Notes: a model not told the origin generated them from the sequence alone. A DNA stretch of 64,000 bases from Riemerella anatipestifer ATCC 11845 = DSM 15868 (GCF_000252855.1 NC_017045.1:1178001-1242000), one strand, 5' to 3'; counted from the first letter of the stretch, positions 33,457 through 43,203 are shown. Program-made: numbers and translations.

Positions 33457-36400
33457 ATGAAAAAACTTTACTCTTTACTCACCCTTATTTGTAGCCTAGG
33501 ATTTGGGCAAACTATCCTCAATCAACCAGAAAACTCTTCTAGAACAGTAGAAGACCCTAATACCATTATTTTAACCAATGGATTTCACGCAAAAGGAAAC
33601 AATGTCTTTGTTGCTAGGATTGGAGAAAATGTACAATCTTCCCCAAGTCCGTCAGATTCAAACTCAGGAATTTCTAACCCTAGCGGAACTATAGGAACTA
33701 ATAATTTCCATGATACACAAGGAAATATAGAGGTAACAGCCTCTGGTCAGCTACAATACACATTACCCATAGCATTACCCCCTGGAGTTAAGAGTGTTGC
33801 CCCCCAAATCAATCTAGTCTATACCAGTGGCAGTGGTAATGGTATTGCGGGATATGGCTGGAATCTATCTGGTATCACAGCGATTAGCCGAATGGGGAAA
33901 ACAATAGAGAAAGATGGAAGAGTAGAAGGTATTAAACTTAATTATGATGATTATTACAGCTTTAATGGTCAAAGATTAATCCTAAAATCAGGAGAATATG
34001 GCAAAAATGGAGCGGAATATACTACCGAAAAATATTCCAATGTTAAAATTAAATCCTTAGGAAATATCAACGGTTATTTCCAAGGACCTGAATATTGGGA
34101 AGTTACTTTTGAAGATGGTTCACAAGCATGGTACGGTACAACCAGCTCGGCAAGAACTCCTATTGAATACAACATTGTAAAGTGGAAAGATGCCCAAGGT
34201 AATTATATTACCTATAATTATACTCAGTCTAATAATGTTGCTGCCATATCTAGTATTGAGTGGGGGGGGAACGAAACTTTAAATAAACCCCATTTTAACC
34301 GTATTCTATTTAGTTATCAAACTAGAGAAATAAAAGAAACATCTTATGTAGAAGGCATCTATTTTCTACAAGATAAGTTGCTTAGTTCGGTACAGGTATT
34401 GACAAACGGTAAACAATTCAAAAAATACACCATTAGCTATAACAATAGTACAGGTAGCAAATATCAGTTTGTCCGAAATATTACAGAATATAATTCTGCC
34501 AATGAAGCCGCTAATCCTATTAATTTTGGGTATGAAGGTGTATCTTTCACATCAAAAACATCAAATTTTACAGATAACGAAAATAATAAAATAGTTGGAG
34601 ACTTCAATGGTGACGGTAAATTAGATTTTATTAAATACTTTGACACATTCAAAGAGTGTATTGACAGATCTGAGGAAACTATATGTGAAGACAGAGGCTA
34701 CGAAATTCCATGCTATACTCAAACCAATTGTATAAGCGAAGTAACTTATCCTGAAGGCTTGTATCTATTTGAAAGCATGATGGATGATAATTTTAACAAA
34801 AAGCAGATTCATATCGGAACTTCCGATTTTTCCAAAACCGACTTTAACACAACCGCTATACCAATAACTTTAAGAACTAAAGAAGGAATATTAAAACAAC
34901 AACAAGGATTTGTATTATACAAAAAAACAAGTAACTCCGTAACAGGTAAAGATGATTTAGAAATTCAAATATACTCAATTGACAGTAATGATTATAGAGT
35001 TACAAAAGAATACTCCAAAATAATACCTAATAGTATTTATGACAGAACAGTAGGTTCTGCTATATCGAGCGATTATTATACCGAAACTTCTATTGGAAAG
35101 ATAAGAAGCGTAGACTTAAACTCAGACGGTCTAGCGGAGATCATCATCTCAGCAAATGACTTTACATGTGTAAAGCAACGCGATGGCTCTGACATGATCC
35201 AAGAATATTATATAGAAAGAATACCTGACACAAGTTGCAGTAATTCAAACAGATATCTAGTATTAGAACCTTTTAACAACGATATTAACGTCTCAACTAT
35301 TAGCCTCTACCCTTATGACAAAGATATTATTGATTCTTATAAAACAGGGGATTTCAATGGTGATGGAAAGTTAGATTTCTTAAGATTTGATTCCAATAAA
35401 CAGCCTTTTATCACAAATATAAATAAAAACCTTGACACTGGTCAGTTTGTAGATAACCATTTATCTTATGGCAATACGAAATTAGAAGGACTTGTTGAGA
35501 ATGCTATTACTGGAGATTTTAATGGTGATGGAAAAACTGACTTACTAATACCTCAAGAAAAGAACAACTATAAATGGAATCTTTACATTTCAAAAGGAAA
35601 TGGTTTCTTGAAACAGAGCATAGACAATCTTTCTTACTATAGACCCGATGCAGATCATTATGAAGAATCTGGAAGATATTATTACTACGGAAGAAATTAT
35701 CTAGTGCAGGATATCAACCAAGACGGTAAAGATGATTTCATAGAAATTGGCGTTCACTCTCGACAAAATAGATATCCTTCTAATAATTTTGCAAATTTTA
35801 TCGTAAACTTATTTGAAAATAATGGACCCAACGCAAACGGAAATATCTCATTTAGTAAAAAAAATATTGATGGACACAGTGAATCTGTTTCATCTGTCCC
35901 AAAAGTTTTTACCCCTTATTCCCTCGCAAACTATACAAACTATCCTTTCATATATTCAAAAGGAGATGGATATTTATATACTAATGCACCCAATCCATCT
36001 AGCCACAGAGGAACACCTCATAGTTTTCAAATTTTCTCTCCAATGGTGGGGAATTATTTGATTAACAACAACTATAATCAACTAATATTAACAATAAGAG
36101 GTCTTCTGTTTAAATACTCTACAGAAAGTCTAAATAAAGCAGCTCATATCACTTCCATCACTCAAGGAGGAGTAACAACCACCATTGACTATAAAGAGCT
36201 AGATCCAAAAGTCAACCCTAACTTCTACGCTCCTGTAAAAAAAGAAACTTATCCATTTGTAGAAATGGATAGAGTAGCTCAGTCTTACGCTGTAGCACAA
36301 CTACAACAAACTTTTGACAATGGAGGTAAAAATATTATTAGAAAACAAGACTTCCGTTACCGAGGGTTGCTTTCGCACCTTCAAGGTAGGGGAATGATTG

Positions 36401-39400
36401 GTTTCCGCCAAACCGCTCGTTCCTCTTGGTACACCGATGAATTTAGAAACACCATCGTATGGAGCGGAGCAGAAATAGATCCGCATCAAGAGGGAGTACC
36501 TATTAAAGAATGGAGTATCAAAACCACCAATGAGGCCGAGATATTTCCGTCTGATTTATCCTTTAGCAACCGTAAATTGCTAGCCTTAAAAACTACGGAA
36601 TACAGAACTGATCTCCTTGCAGATGGAGCGAAAGTAGATGCTATAACCGATACTAATAGAAACCGAATTGTAAAGGCTTTGGTGCCCGTGCGTAACACTT
36701 CTAAAGACTTTATTAAAGATGTTACCACAAAAAGCACCATTACCTATGATAATTTTTATCTCCCTACCCGTACCATTACCCAAACCCTCAGTGGAAGTTC
36801 AGTTTTTGCCACATCTACCACTAGTTTAGAGTATCTTCCACCCAACCTCTCAGCTACAGGTAAAGACTACCATGTAGGAAGACCTCGCTCTAAGACAGAA
36901 CTAATGCAAGCCTATGGCGACTCCAAAGGAGCCAAGGAAGAATATACCTACGAGAATAACCTCCTTAAAACTCTTAAAACTTGGAATAGAGATAGCTCAG
37001 GGTGGTTACAAGAAACTTATAACTATGATGGCTTTGGGAACATTATACAAAAGACCGTTACCAATAGTGTAGATAGCCACACCCAAAACTCAAAAACAGA
37101 ATACGAATCCAAAGGTCGTTTTGTAGTCAAAAAAACAGATAACTTAGGACTAGTTACCCACATTACTTATAACGACTGGGGGCAAGTACTCACCCAAACA
37201 GACCCACTGGGCAACAAGATTACAAATACTTATGATGCTTGGGGGAAACTACTAACCGCTAAGACCAATTTGGGAGGTGTAAGTACCTATACCTACGAAA
37301 AGCTAGGCAATGGAGATACCAAGACTACAGAATACAGCCCAGACGGAAGCGTTAGTATTTCGTTTACCAATAAAATTGGGCAGACTTACAAATCTACCTC
37401 AAAAGCCTTTGGAAACCAATGGGTGTCTAAGTCGGTTATGTTTGATGGTTTAGGTCGAAAGATAAAAGAGTCCGAACCTTATTTTGACCACCAAAACCCT
37501 ACCCAGTGGAATACCATAGAATACGATGTATATTCTCGCCCAATAAAGGCAACGGCATTCACAGGCAAAATAGTTACCACCCAATATACCCAAAATACCG
37601 TAACTACTACCGAGACCAATGCCAATAACCGCTTTAAAAAGCAAACTTTTGATGCACTAGGGAATATTAGCACCTCGGCAGATAAAGGCGGTACTATTAC
37701 CTTTAAATACAATGCCGCAGGAGAGCAAATAGAAGCAAAATACGGCACCAATACGGTAACCACAAAGTATGATGCTTGGGGCAGAAAAATAGAGTTTAAC
37801 GACCCTTCTAACGGCATTTACAGATACGAATACAACGGCTTTGGGCAAAACACCAAAACCATAAGCCCTAAAGGTACCAAAACCTATACCTATAATACCA
37901 AAGGGCAACTCGTTTCACAAAGAGAACTTTCTACCGATAATACCAATGCTACCGATAAAAGCATTAGCTATACTTATAATGCTAAAGGCTTGGTGGTTAA
38001 AAAAGCGGGAGTATCCAAGGGCAAAACTTATACCTCATCTTTGGTGTATGATGGCTTTGGTAGAGTGCTTTCTTCTTCAGAAGAAAACAATGGCAGATAC
38101 TTTATGCAGAAGGATATTGTTTACGACGACAAAAACCGAGTTATCTCTTACGAAAAAAGCCTCTACTCTGGCGGAACTTATACTAAAGCTCTTATAGAGA
38201 ACATCTACGACCCTTGGTCTGGCGCTCTGTACCAGCTTAAGGACAAGGTCTCTGGAAAAGTACTTTGGCAGCTCCAACAGCATAACGCCAAAGGGCAAGT
38301 AACACAGGCTAAACTAGGCGCTAGCACAATTGAAAACACCTATGATACCAACGGCTTCTTAACCAATATCAACCACTCTTCCGCAAGAAAGCCTAGTATT
38401 TTACAGATAAGCTATAGGTTTGATGCCATCAAAAACGAACTTAATTCTAGAACCACGGGAGGAGACTTCAATATTCTAGAAAGTTTTACCTATGACGAAA
38501 ACAACCGCCTAACCAACTGGACGAACCCCGTAACAGGGCAAATGCACCATAACATCTATGATGCACAAGGCAGGATTATAGAAAACGACCAACTGGGCAA
38601 AATCTCCTTCGGCAACAGCCAAAAAATCTATCAGCCTACCGCTGTTACACTAAATGCCACAGGAGAGCAAAACCTCAAAAACGACCTAGTACAGCAGATT
38701 TCCTATAACGAGAACAACGACCCTCTGTTGATACAAGGCGTAAAGGGCGACTTGCGTTTTGAGTATGGGCTATCTTCTATGAGGCAGGTAATGAGTTTTG
38801 GTGGTAAAATAGCAAGCGGCTCACACGGTAAATTTACCCGCTACTACTCCGAAGACGGTAGCTACGAAATAACACTAGACCACGCCACAGGTAGAGAAAA
38901 ACACACCCTCTATATAGGTGGCACCCCTTACGAGAGTGATATTATTTACCTTAAAAACTATACCGAAAGCCAAGCAAGTTATAAGTTTTTGCATAAAGAC
39001 TACTTAGGCAGTATTTTAGCCATAAGTGATGAAGCTGGTAACAAGCTAGAACAACGCCACTACGACGCTTGGGGCAACCTAACCCATCTTAAGATTGGGG
39101 AACAAGCTACCATAACAGATAAAAACCAAATTAAAGATTATTTAGCTAGTAGTAACTTAATAACAGATAGAGGCTATACCAGCCACGAACATCTAGCAGA
39201 GGTGGGCTTAATACACATGAACGGAAGGCTGTACGACCCATTGTTAAGAAGATTCTTAAATGCAGATGAAAACATACAAGACGGCTTTAACACCCAAAAC
39301 TACAATAAGTATGGGTATGTACTAAACAACCCGCTGATGTACAATGACCCAAGTGGAGAAATTTTCTTTTTTGCTATCCTAACTCCTATTTTAGGAGAAG

Positions 39401-40428
39401 TTTTAGCTGGAGTAGTTGCGGGGGCAATTGCAGGAGCTATTGTAGGTGCTACATCTTACGTATTAAGTGCAGTAATAAGCAGCAACTGGAATTGGGGAGG
39501 TTTTGCTAAATCTATTTTGATGGGAGCTATATCGGGAGCCATATCTGGAGGAATGAACCCTGGAATATTTAGCTCCGCTGCTGGAACACTATACAGAATG
39601 GGGGGACAGGCTATTTCAAGTATTTTACCTTCTTGGAATATTAGCATCGGAAACTTTGACTTTAACTTTTCTCCAAGCATAGCTATAGGCAAAGGCTGGG
39701 GGTTTGGAGCTAATATTAGTGCTACTTTCCGCTCTGGAGACTTTGCTATATCTGCAGGTATTGGAATAATGAATTACGGTGCACATCAAGGAAGTGGAAA
39801 AAGTGGTTGGGAGTATAGAAAATCTTTGATGGCGGGTTTTGAAGGAAAAAATGGAAATCTTGGATTTATGCTTGGAACAAATATGTGGAAAGGGTTACAT
39901 CAACAACAAACAGGAATAGTGAGGTTTCAGAGCGGGGATTTTTCTTTATCCTATGAAAACGATGGAGCTCCGTTTGGTCACACATTAGGAGATAATCATG
40001 ATAGACTTAGAACAGCAGCTGTAAATTTGACAATTGGCGAATTTTCGGCAGGTTTTAATTTGTTTACTGGAGAGAGATTTGAAAGTAGTTATTATGATAA
40101 TAAAACATCTTATAATTCATCAGATATATTGTCAGATGTAATTCCTCATGATTATTGGCAAATGAGTAAATCTTCTATTGGAGAATATGGGGAAAAATAT
40201 AAATTTGGAATAGTTAAGGAAGTGGGAAAACAATACAGATTGGGTGCTGCTTATGTTGGCTGGGGTAATTATAGAATAGGTATTGATTCTGATAGACATG
40301 TTAGACACGCAATACAAAATAGACTTGCACATACATTTCTTTCCCCACAGCCAGGTTTTAGAGTATTATCAAATGCTATCAATCCATACTTCCAATATAG
40401 AACAAGAAATCAATTTACATCATGGTAA
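33457..40428 (+). CDS. SpvB/FG-GAP/RHS-repeat polymorphic toxin
   Basis: 2323 residues. Signal peptide (ICSLGFGQ); SpvB/TcdB-like N-terminal domain (about 85-300, GQLQYTLPIALPPGV and GIAGYGWNLSGI); FG-GAP/VCBS-type repeats with DFNGDGK-like calcium motifs near 380, 551, 632, 688 and 753; YD repeats (about 1130-1950); RHS core (about 1869-1967) ending NPLMYNDPSG. The 356-residue variable tip begins with a Gly/Ala-rich hydrophobic part and ends in a domain that I think resembles polymorphic toxin type 23 (from memory, unverified). G+C falls from 31/60 (38221-38280) in the core to 13/60 (40081-40140) in the tip. Its stop overlaps the first immunity candidate by 7 bases. Likely role: contact-dependent killing or competition. 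Confidence 0.9.
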   Translation: MKKLYSLLTLICSLGFGQTILNQPENSSRTVEDPNTIILTNGFHAKGNNVFVARIGENVQSSPSPSDSNSGISNPSGTIGTNNFHDTQGNIEVTASGQLQYTLPIALPPGVKSVAPQINLVYTSGSGNGIAGYGWNLSGITAISRMGKTIEKDGRVEGIKLNYDDYYSFNGQRLILKSGEYGKNGAEYTTEKYSNVKIKSLGNINGYFQGPEYWEVTFEDGSQAWYGTTSSARTPIEYNIVKWKDAQGNYITYNYTQSNNVAAISSIEWGGNETLNKPHFNRILFSYQTREIKETSYVEGIYFLQDKLLSSVQVLTNGKQFKKYTISYNNSTGSKYQFVRNITEYNSANEAANPINFGYEGVSFTSKTSNFTDNENNKIVGDFNGDGKLDFIKYFDTFKECIDRSEETICEDRGYEIPCYTQTNCISEVTYPEGLYLFESMMDDNFNKKQIHIGTSDFSKTDFNTTAIPITLRTKEGILKQQQGFVLYKKTSNSVTGKDDLEIQIYSIDSNDYRVTKEYSKIIPNSIYDRTVGSAISSDYYTETSIGKIRSVDLNSDGLAEIIISANDFTCVKQRDGSDMIQEYYIERIPDTSCSNSNRYLVLEPFNNDINVSTISLYPYDKDIIDSYKTGDFNGDGKLDFLRFDSNKQPFITNINKNLDTGQFVDNHLSYGNTKLEGLVENAITGDFNGDGKTDLLIPQEKNNYKWNLYISKGNGFLKQSIDNLSYYRPDADHYEESGRYYYYGRNYLVQDINQDGKDDFIEIGVHSRQNRYPSNNFANFIVNLFENNGPNANGNISFSKKNIDGHSESVSSVPKVFTPYSLANYTNYPFIYSKGDGYLYTNAPNPSSHRGTPHSFQIFSPMVGNYLINNNYNQLILTIRGLLFKYSTESLNKAAHITSITQGGVTTTIDYKELDPKVNPNFYAPVKKETYPFVEMDRVAQSYAVAQLQQTFDNGGKNIIRKQDFRYRGLLSHLQGRGMIGFRQTARSSWYTDEFRNTIVWSGAEIDPHQEGVPIKEWSIKTTNEAEIFPSDLSFSNRKLLALKTTEYRTDLLADGAKVDAITDTNRNRIVKALVPVRNTSKDFIKDVTTKSTITYDNFYLPTRTITQTLSGSSVFATSTTSLEYLPPNLSATGKDYHVGRPRSKTELMQAYGDSKGAKEEYTYENNLLKTLKTWNRDSSGWLQETYNYDGFGNIIQKTVTNSVDSHTQNSKTEYESKGRFVVKKTDNLGLVTHITYNDWGQVLTQTDPLGNKITNTYDAWGKLLTAKTNLGGVSTYTYEKLGNGDTKTTEYSPDGSVSISFTNKIGQTYKSTSKAFGNQWVSKSVMFDGLGRKIKESEPYFDHQNPTQWNTIEYDVYSRPIKATAFTGKIVTTQYTQNTVTTTETNANNRFKKQTFDALGNISTSADKGGTITFKYNAAGEQIEAKYGTNTVTTKYDAWGRKIEFNDPSNGIYRYEYNGFGQNTKTISPKGTKTYTYNTKGQLVSQRELSTDNTNATDKSISYTYNAKGLVVKKAGVSKGKTYTSSLVYDGFGRVLSSSEENNGRYFMQKDIVYDDKNRVISYEKSLYSGGTYTKALIENIYDPWSGALYQLKDKVSGKVLWQLQQHNAKGQVTQAKLGASTIENTYDTNGFLTNINHSSARKPSILQISYRFDAIKNELNSRTTGGDFNILESFTYDENNRLTNWTNPVTGQMHHNIYDAQGRIIENDQLGKISFGNSQKIYQPTAVTLNATGEQNLKNDLVQQISYNENNDPLLIQGVKGDLRFEYGLSSMRQVMSFGGKIASGSHGKFTRYYSEDGSYEITLDHATGREKHTLYIGGTPYESDIIYLKNYTESQASYKFLHKDYLGSILAISDEAGNKLEQRHYDAWGNLTHLKIGEQATITDKNQIKDYLASSNLITDRGYTSHEHLAEVGLIHMNGRLYDPLLRRFLNADENIQDGFNTQNYNKYGYVLNNPLMYNDPSGEIFFFAILTPILGEVLAGVVAGAIAGAIVGATSYVLSAVISSNWNWGGFAKSILMGAISGAISGGMNPGIFSSAAGTLYRMGGQAISSILPSWNISIGNFDFNFSPSIAIGKGWGFGANISATFRSGDFAISAGIGIMNYGAHQGSGKSGWEYRKSLMAGFEGKNGNLGFMLGTNMWKGLHQQQTGIVRFQSGDFSLSYENDGAPFGHTLGDNHDRLRTAAVNLTIGEFSAGFNLFTGERFESSYYDNKTSYNSSDILSDVIPHDYWQMSKSSIGEYGEKYKFGIVKEVGKQYRLGAAYVGWGNYRIGIDSDRHVRHAIQNRLAHTFLSPQPGFRVLSNAINPYFQYRTRNQFTSW

Positions 40429-40931
40429 AAAAACTTCCAATAATATTTTTCTTCTTTCTTTTCTTATTCTCATGTAATAGTCAGATTAAAAAGAATAGTT
40501 TGGCTTCTTTATTGGTTAAATTTAACAAGGATGATTTTAATAAAAACATTTTTAATAAAATATATTTTCTTGATGGAGTTTACCAAACAAGAAATAATTT
40601 TGAATTAATTTATCCAAAACTTGAAGAACATAAGGATATAGAATATATAGATTTTATGAAAATTCAAGACGATGGTAAGATTGCTTTTGGAACAATGCCT
40701 TCAAGAAAAGACTATTTTAAGAACTATAATAGAATAGAAAATGATAATTATAATGCAATTATTGCAAAAGAAAAAGGACATATACATATATATAGAAATG
40801 TAATATTGCATGCAATATTGGGGATGGGAGGAGGAAGTAAAATTAAAAAACAGTCTGTTTTTATAGATAAAAAAAATTATATCTACATTCAAGATGGTAA
40901 TAAGTGTTTTGTTTACAAATCATTAAATTAG
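40422..40931 (+). CDS. Candidate immunity lipoprotein for the RHS toxin
   Basis: 169 residues with a lipoprotein signal (LFLFSCNSQ). The mature part (DFMKIQDDGKIAFGTMPSRKDYF, later KKNYIYIQDGNKCFVYKSLN) belongs to no family I know. Its ATG lies inside the last codons of the RHS gene (TCATGGTAA), a 7-base overlap that couples translation, as expected for a toxin-immunity pair. Placement at an envelope membrane suggests that the toxin tip acts outside the cytoplasm. The assignment rests on context. Confidence 0.65.
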   Translation: MVKKLPIIFFFFLFLFSCNSQIKKNSLASLLVKFNKDDFNKNIFNKIYFLDGVYQTRNNFELIYPKLEEHKDIEYIDFMKIQDDGKIAFGTMPSRKDYFKNYNRIENDNYNAIIAKEKGHIHIYRNVILHAILGMGGGSKIKKQSVFIDKKNYIYIQDGNKCFVYKSLN

Positions 40932-40934
40932 AAA

Positions 40935-41219
40935 ATGATGGACTATGTTAAAAAGAACGGCCCATTAAGAGGATTTAGAAGAGCTGTTTATCCTTATGGA
41001 TTTGCCTATGAAACAGGGAAACAATATAGATTAGGAGCAGCTTATGTAGGTTGGGGTAATTATAGAATCGGAATTGATTCCGACAGATACGTGAGACATC
41101 CTATACAGAATATTGGAGCACACAATATAGTTTCTCCACAGCCAGTTTTTCAAGTTTTATCTAACGGAATAAATCCATATTTTCAATATCAAACAAGAAA
41201 CAGATTTTCGTCATGGTAA
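40935..41219 (+). CDS. Orphan toxin tip, truncated paralogue of the RHS C-terminus
   Basis: 94 residues; from GKQYRLGAAYVGWGNYRIGI onwards it is clearly homologous to the last 70 residues of the 2323-residue RHS protein, both ending in a ...F.SW tail. It has no signal peptide and lacks most of the toxin domain, so it is a displaced 3' remnant, in the same frame as and 3 bases after the first immunity gene. It ends TCATGGTAA, overlapping the next immunity gene by 7 bases exactly as in the full-length pair. It is probably silent but can serve as recombination donor. Confidence 0.75.
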   Translation: MMDYVKKNGPLRGFRRAVYPYGFAYETGKQYRLGAAYVGWGNYRIGIDSDRYVRHPIQNIGAHNIVSPQPVFQVLSNGINPYFQYQTRNRFSSW

Positions 41220-41755
41220 GAAATATTATTATACTTATAAGCGTTTTTAGTGTAGTTCTATCTTGTTCACAAACAAGAAGATTACAAAATGGCACAAAAG
41301 TTTTAACCAAAAAATATAAAAATATTGATAAGTTTGATAAATCAATATTTGAAAAAATAGATACTGATTATTTTTATCAAAAAGTTGACTACTATATGGC
41401 TAACAAAAATTTTCAAAAAGTTCGAGATATAGGAAAGGATGTAGATAGGAAAATTCAATTTTATGACAATGGTCGAGTTAGATTTTTTAGTTTAGGAATG
41501 GAGAGTCCTAATCCTGAAGATTCCGGAATGAGAGGGATTATATATAAAAAAAATAATAGGTTAAAAATAGATTATCAATCAGCTGATCAAGACGGGAGTA
41601 TGTTTATTTCAACATATACGATAAAAGTTGATAACGATTTAATATACTTATTAGAAAATAAAAATGCTTTTTTGAATTCAGAATTTATATGTACAGTTTA
41701 CCAAAAATCCGAAAAAGTTCCCGAAGATTGGAAGGCTTATAAAGCGGATTGGTAG
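41213..41755 (+). CDS. Candidate immunity lipoprotein of the second (displaced) cassette
   Basis: 180 residues with a lipoprotein signal (FSVVLSCSQ). Contains KIQFYDNGRVRFFSLGMESPNPEDSG and a strand-rich C-terminal half ending WKAYKADW. Unknown family; weakly similar in style to the first immunity candidate (DGKIAFG versus NGRVRFF). Its ATG is embedded in the end of the orphan toxin tip. Strongly A/T-rich: 11 of 60 bases are G/C at 41281-41340. Confidence 0.62.
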   Translation: MVRNIIILISVFSVVLSCSQTRRLQNGTKVLTKKYKNIDKFDKSIFEKIDTDYFYQKVDYYMANKNFQKVRDIGKDVDRKIQFYDNGRVRFFSLGMESPNPEDSGMRGIIYKKNNRLKIDYQSADQDGSMFISTYTIKVDNDLIYLLENKNAFLNSEFICTVYQKSEKVPEDWKAYKADW

Positions 41756-41822
41756 AGGCTTATATTTAGGACAAGCAGCAATAACAGGAAATTTCTGGCA
41801 AGGGGCTATAACAGGTGGTATT

Positions 41823-42308
41823 GTGGCTGGGTTAAACCATGCTATGCACGAGATGGATAATCCATTTGATGAAGGAGATCCACCAAGCAAGAAATCAATT
41901 AAAAAATTAGCCAAAGAAAAGTATGATCAAGCAAAACAGAAATTGTCTGATATGAAGGAATATCTCTCGGATTTTTACGGCGGTATTAATGATTTTATTG
42001 ACACTTATAATGAAATGAAAACAGCTAATTGGAAAAATTCTGACAAGTATTTTCACAGTAAAGCAAATTATAAAGCAACATTAAGAGGACCGGGTGGAGA
42101 GGCTGCAGCCATCAAAATGAGTAATTTACGTGAAATCACTGATCAATATATAAAAGGCGATTCGCGAGCAAGTTCGATTGCAGATCAAAAAGCAAATTTA
42201 TATGGTAGGCAACAAGCCCACAGAAGAGCAAATTTTATTAGAAATCAGCAAAATATGAGATTTATTATAAATAAATATAGACCGATTAGTTTACCAAATA
42301 AATATTAA
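41823..42308 (+). CDS. Orphan RHS C-terminal toxin cassette, unknown toxin
   Basis: The frame opens at 41754, right at the stop of the preceding immunity gene, with GLYLGQAAITGNFWQGAITGG, then VAGLNHAMHEMD, a linker of the kind found between RHS cores and toxin tips. Only GTG at 41823 offers a start, giving 161 residues, so the piece looks like a displaced tip without its own translation signals. The tip is Lys/Arg/Gln-rich (SKKSIKKLAKEKYDQAKQ; GRQQAHRRANFIRNQQN). No catalytic motif recognised. A lipoprotein gene follows after 3 bases. Confidence 0.6.
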   Translation: MAGLNHAMHEMDNPFDEGDPPSKKSIKKLAKEKYDQAKQKLSDMKEYLSDFYGGINDFIDTYNEMKTANWKNSDKYFHSKANYKATLRGPGGEAAAIKMSNLREITDQYIKGDSRASSIADQKANLYGRQQAHRRANFIRNQQNMRFIINKYRPISLPNKY

Positions 42309-42311
42309 TTT

Positions 42312-42671
42312 ATGCGTATCAATTTCATTTTATTTGTTTTTTTATTTTTTACTTCGTGTTCAGATAAAATCAATCAAAAAGAAGAAGATATATCAAGGTA
42401 TGATTATCTTAAGCCTTTTATGTTAAATAATGCTGAGTTTTTATATGGTCAAATGGACATTGATAATAATACTCTTCAATATTCATATAAAGTTACAGAC
42501 ACAAAAGAAGCTTTGAAAAAAATAGAGAAAGCTGCAATTTTGAACAAATGGCTTTACAAAAATGGCACATTTTCTAAGAATGTTAATATATATGAAAATG
42601 GAGGTGAAAATATGACGGTGAAAATAACAGAATCTAATAATAAAATAATATTCGAAGTTAAATCAGAATAG
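42312..42671 (+). CDS. Candidate immunity lipoprotein of the third cassette
   Basis: 119 residues; lipoprotein signal (FLFFTSCSDK, Cys16), then a small acidic/basic domain with ENMTVKITESNNKIIFEVKSE at the end. Unknown family. Three bases after the orphan toxin cassette, matching the toxin-then-immunity order. Its stop TAG shares its G with the first codon of the next displaced cassette. Confidence 0.6.
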   Translation: MRINFILFVFLFFTSCSDKINQKEEDISRYDYLKPFMLNNAEFLYGQMDIDNNTLQYSYKVTDTKEALKKIEKAAILNKWLYKNGTFSKNVNIYENGGENMTVKITESNNKIIFEVKSE

Positions 42672-43196
42672 TAGCAGGATTAAATCATGTGGTATACTCT
42701 GGAGATAACAATACAAACCCTCCTCCTCCTGAAGAAGACGATTGGATAACTAAGGCTATTAACTTCTTAAGTGGTGGTGCTGTAGATGATGCCCATGCTA
42801 TGTTATCATTAGATGCCTCAAACGCTTCCACACTAGACAAAGCCATGTTTAATATAGCTCTAAATTCTCGGGATATAAAAAGTGAATTTATGGGATATGG
42901 CATAGGGGCAAGGGGAAGAAGTTTAAATAGTAAACATTGTAAATAAACTTGTTTCAAACACAACAAAAAAAGCTGGAAATGCAATACAACTTACCTTTGA
43001 CAAAAAAATATCTAGTTCAAAATTCTACAAACAAATGAACCCTAAAGCTCTAAATATAAATTCACCTCAAGGATTTAAAAGTGCAAATGGAATAGATTGG
43101 CAATACTACAAAGGAGGGAAAACAAACCCAAATGGGTTGACAATTAAAGGTGTGACACCTAATAAACAAACCATTATTATGAGATTTTCTAAATAG
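42671..43196 (+). pseudogene. Frameshifted orphan RHS C-terminal toxin cassette
   Basis: Begins directly at the previous stop with VAGLNHVVYSGDN, the same linker as in the cassette before it, then a Pro-rich EDDW region and DDAHAMLSLDASN. The first frame stops at 42946. Removing one A from the AAA at 42925-42927 joins it to a second open frame (IVNIVNKLVSNTTKKAGN) that runs to TAG 43194-43196 and ends GVTPNKQTIIMRFSK. So one inserted base, or a sequencing error, breaks a single toxin tip. The toxin family is not recognised. Confidence 0.65.
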
Positions 43197-43203
43197 ATTT
43201 ATA

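Noticed and set aside
36160..39360. DNA tandem repeat in the RHS gene
   Set aside because: The periodicity is at the protein level (YD repeats) with diverged codons, not a nucleotide repeat array.
42947..43203. Empty intergenic gap
   Set aside because: It holds the second half of a frameshifted toxin cassette, open to TAG at 43194-43196.
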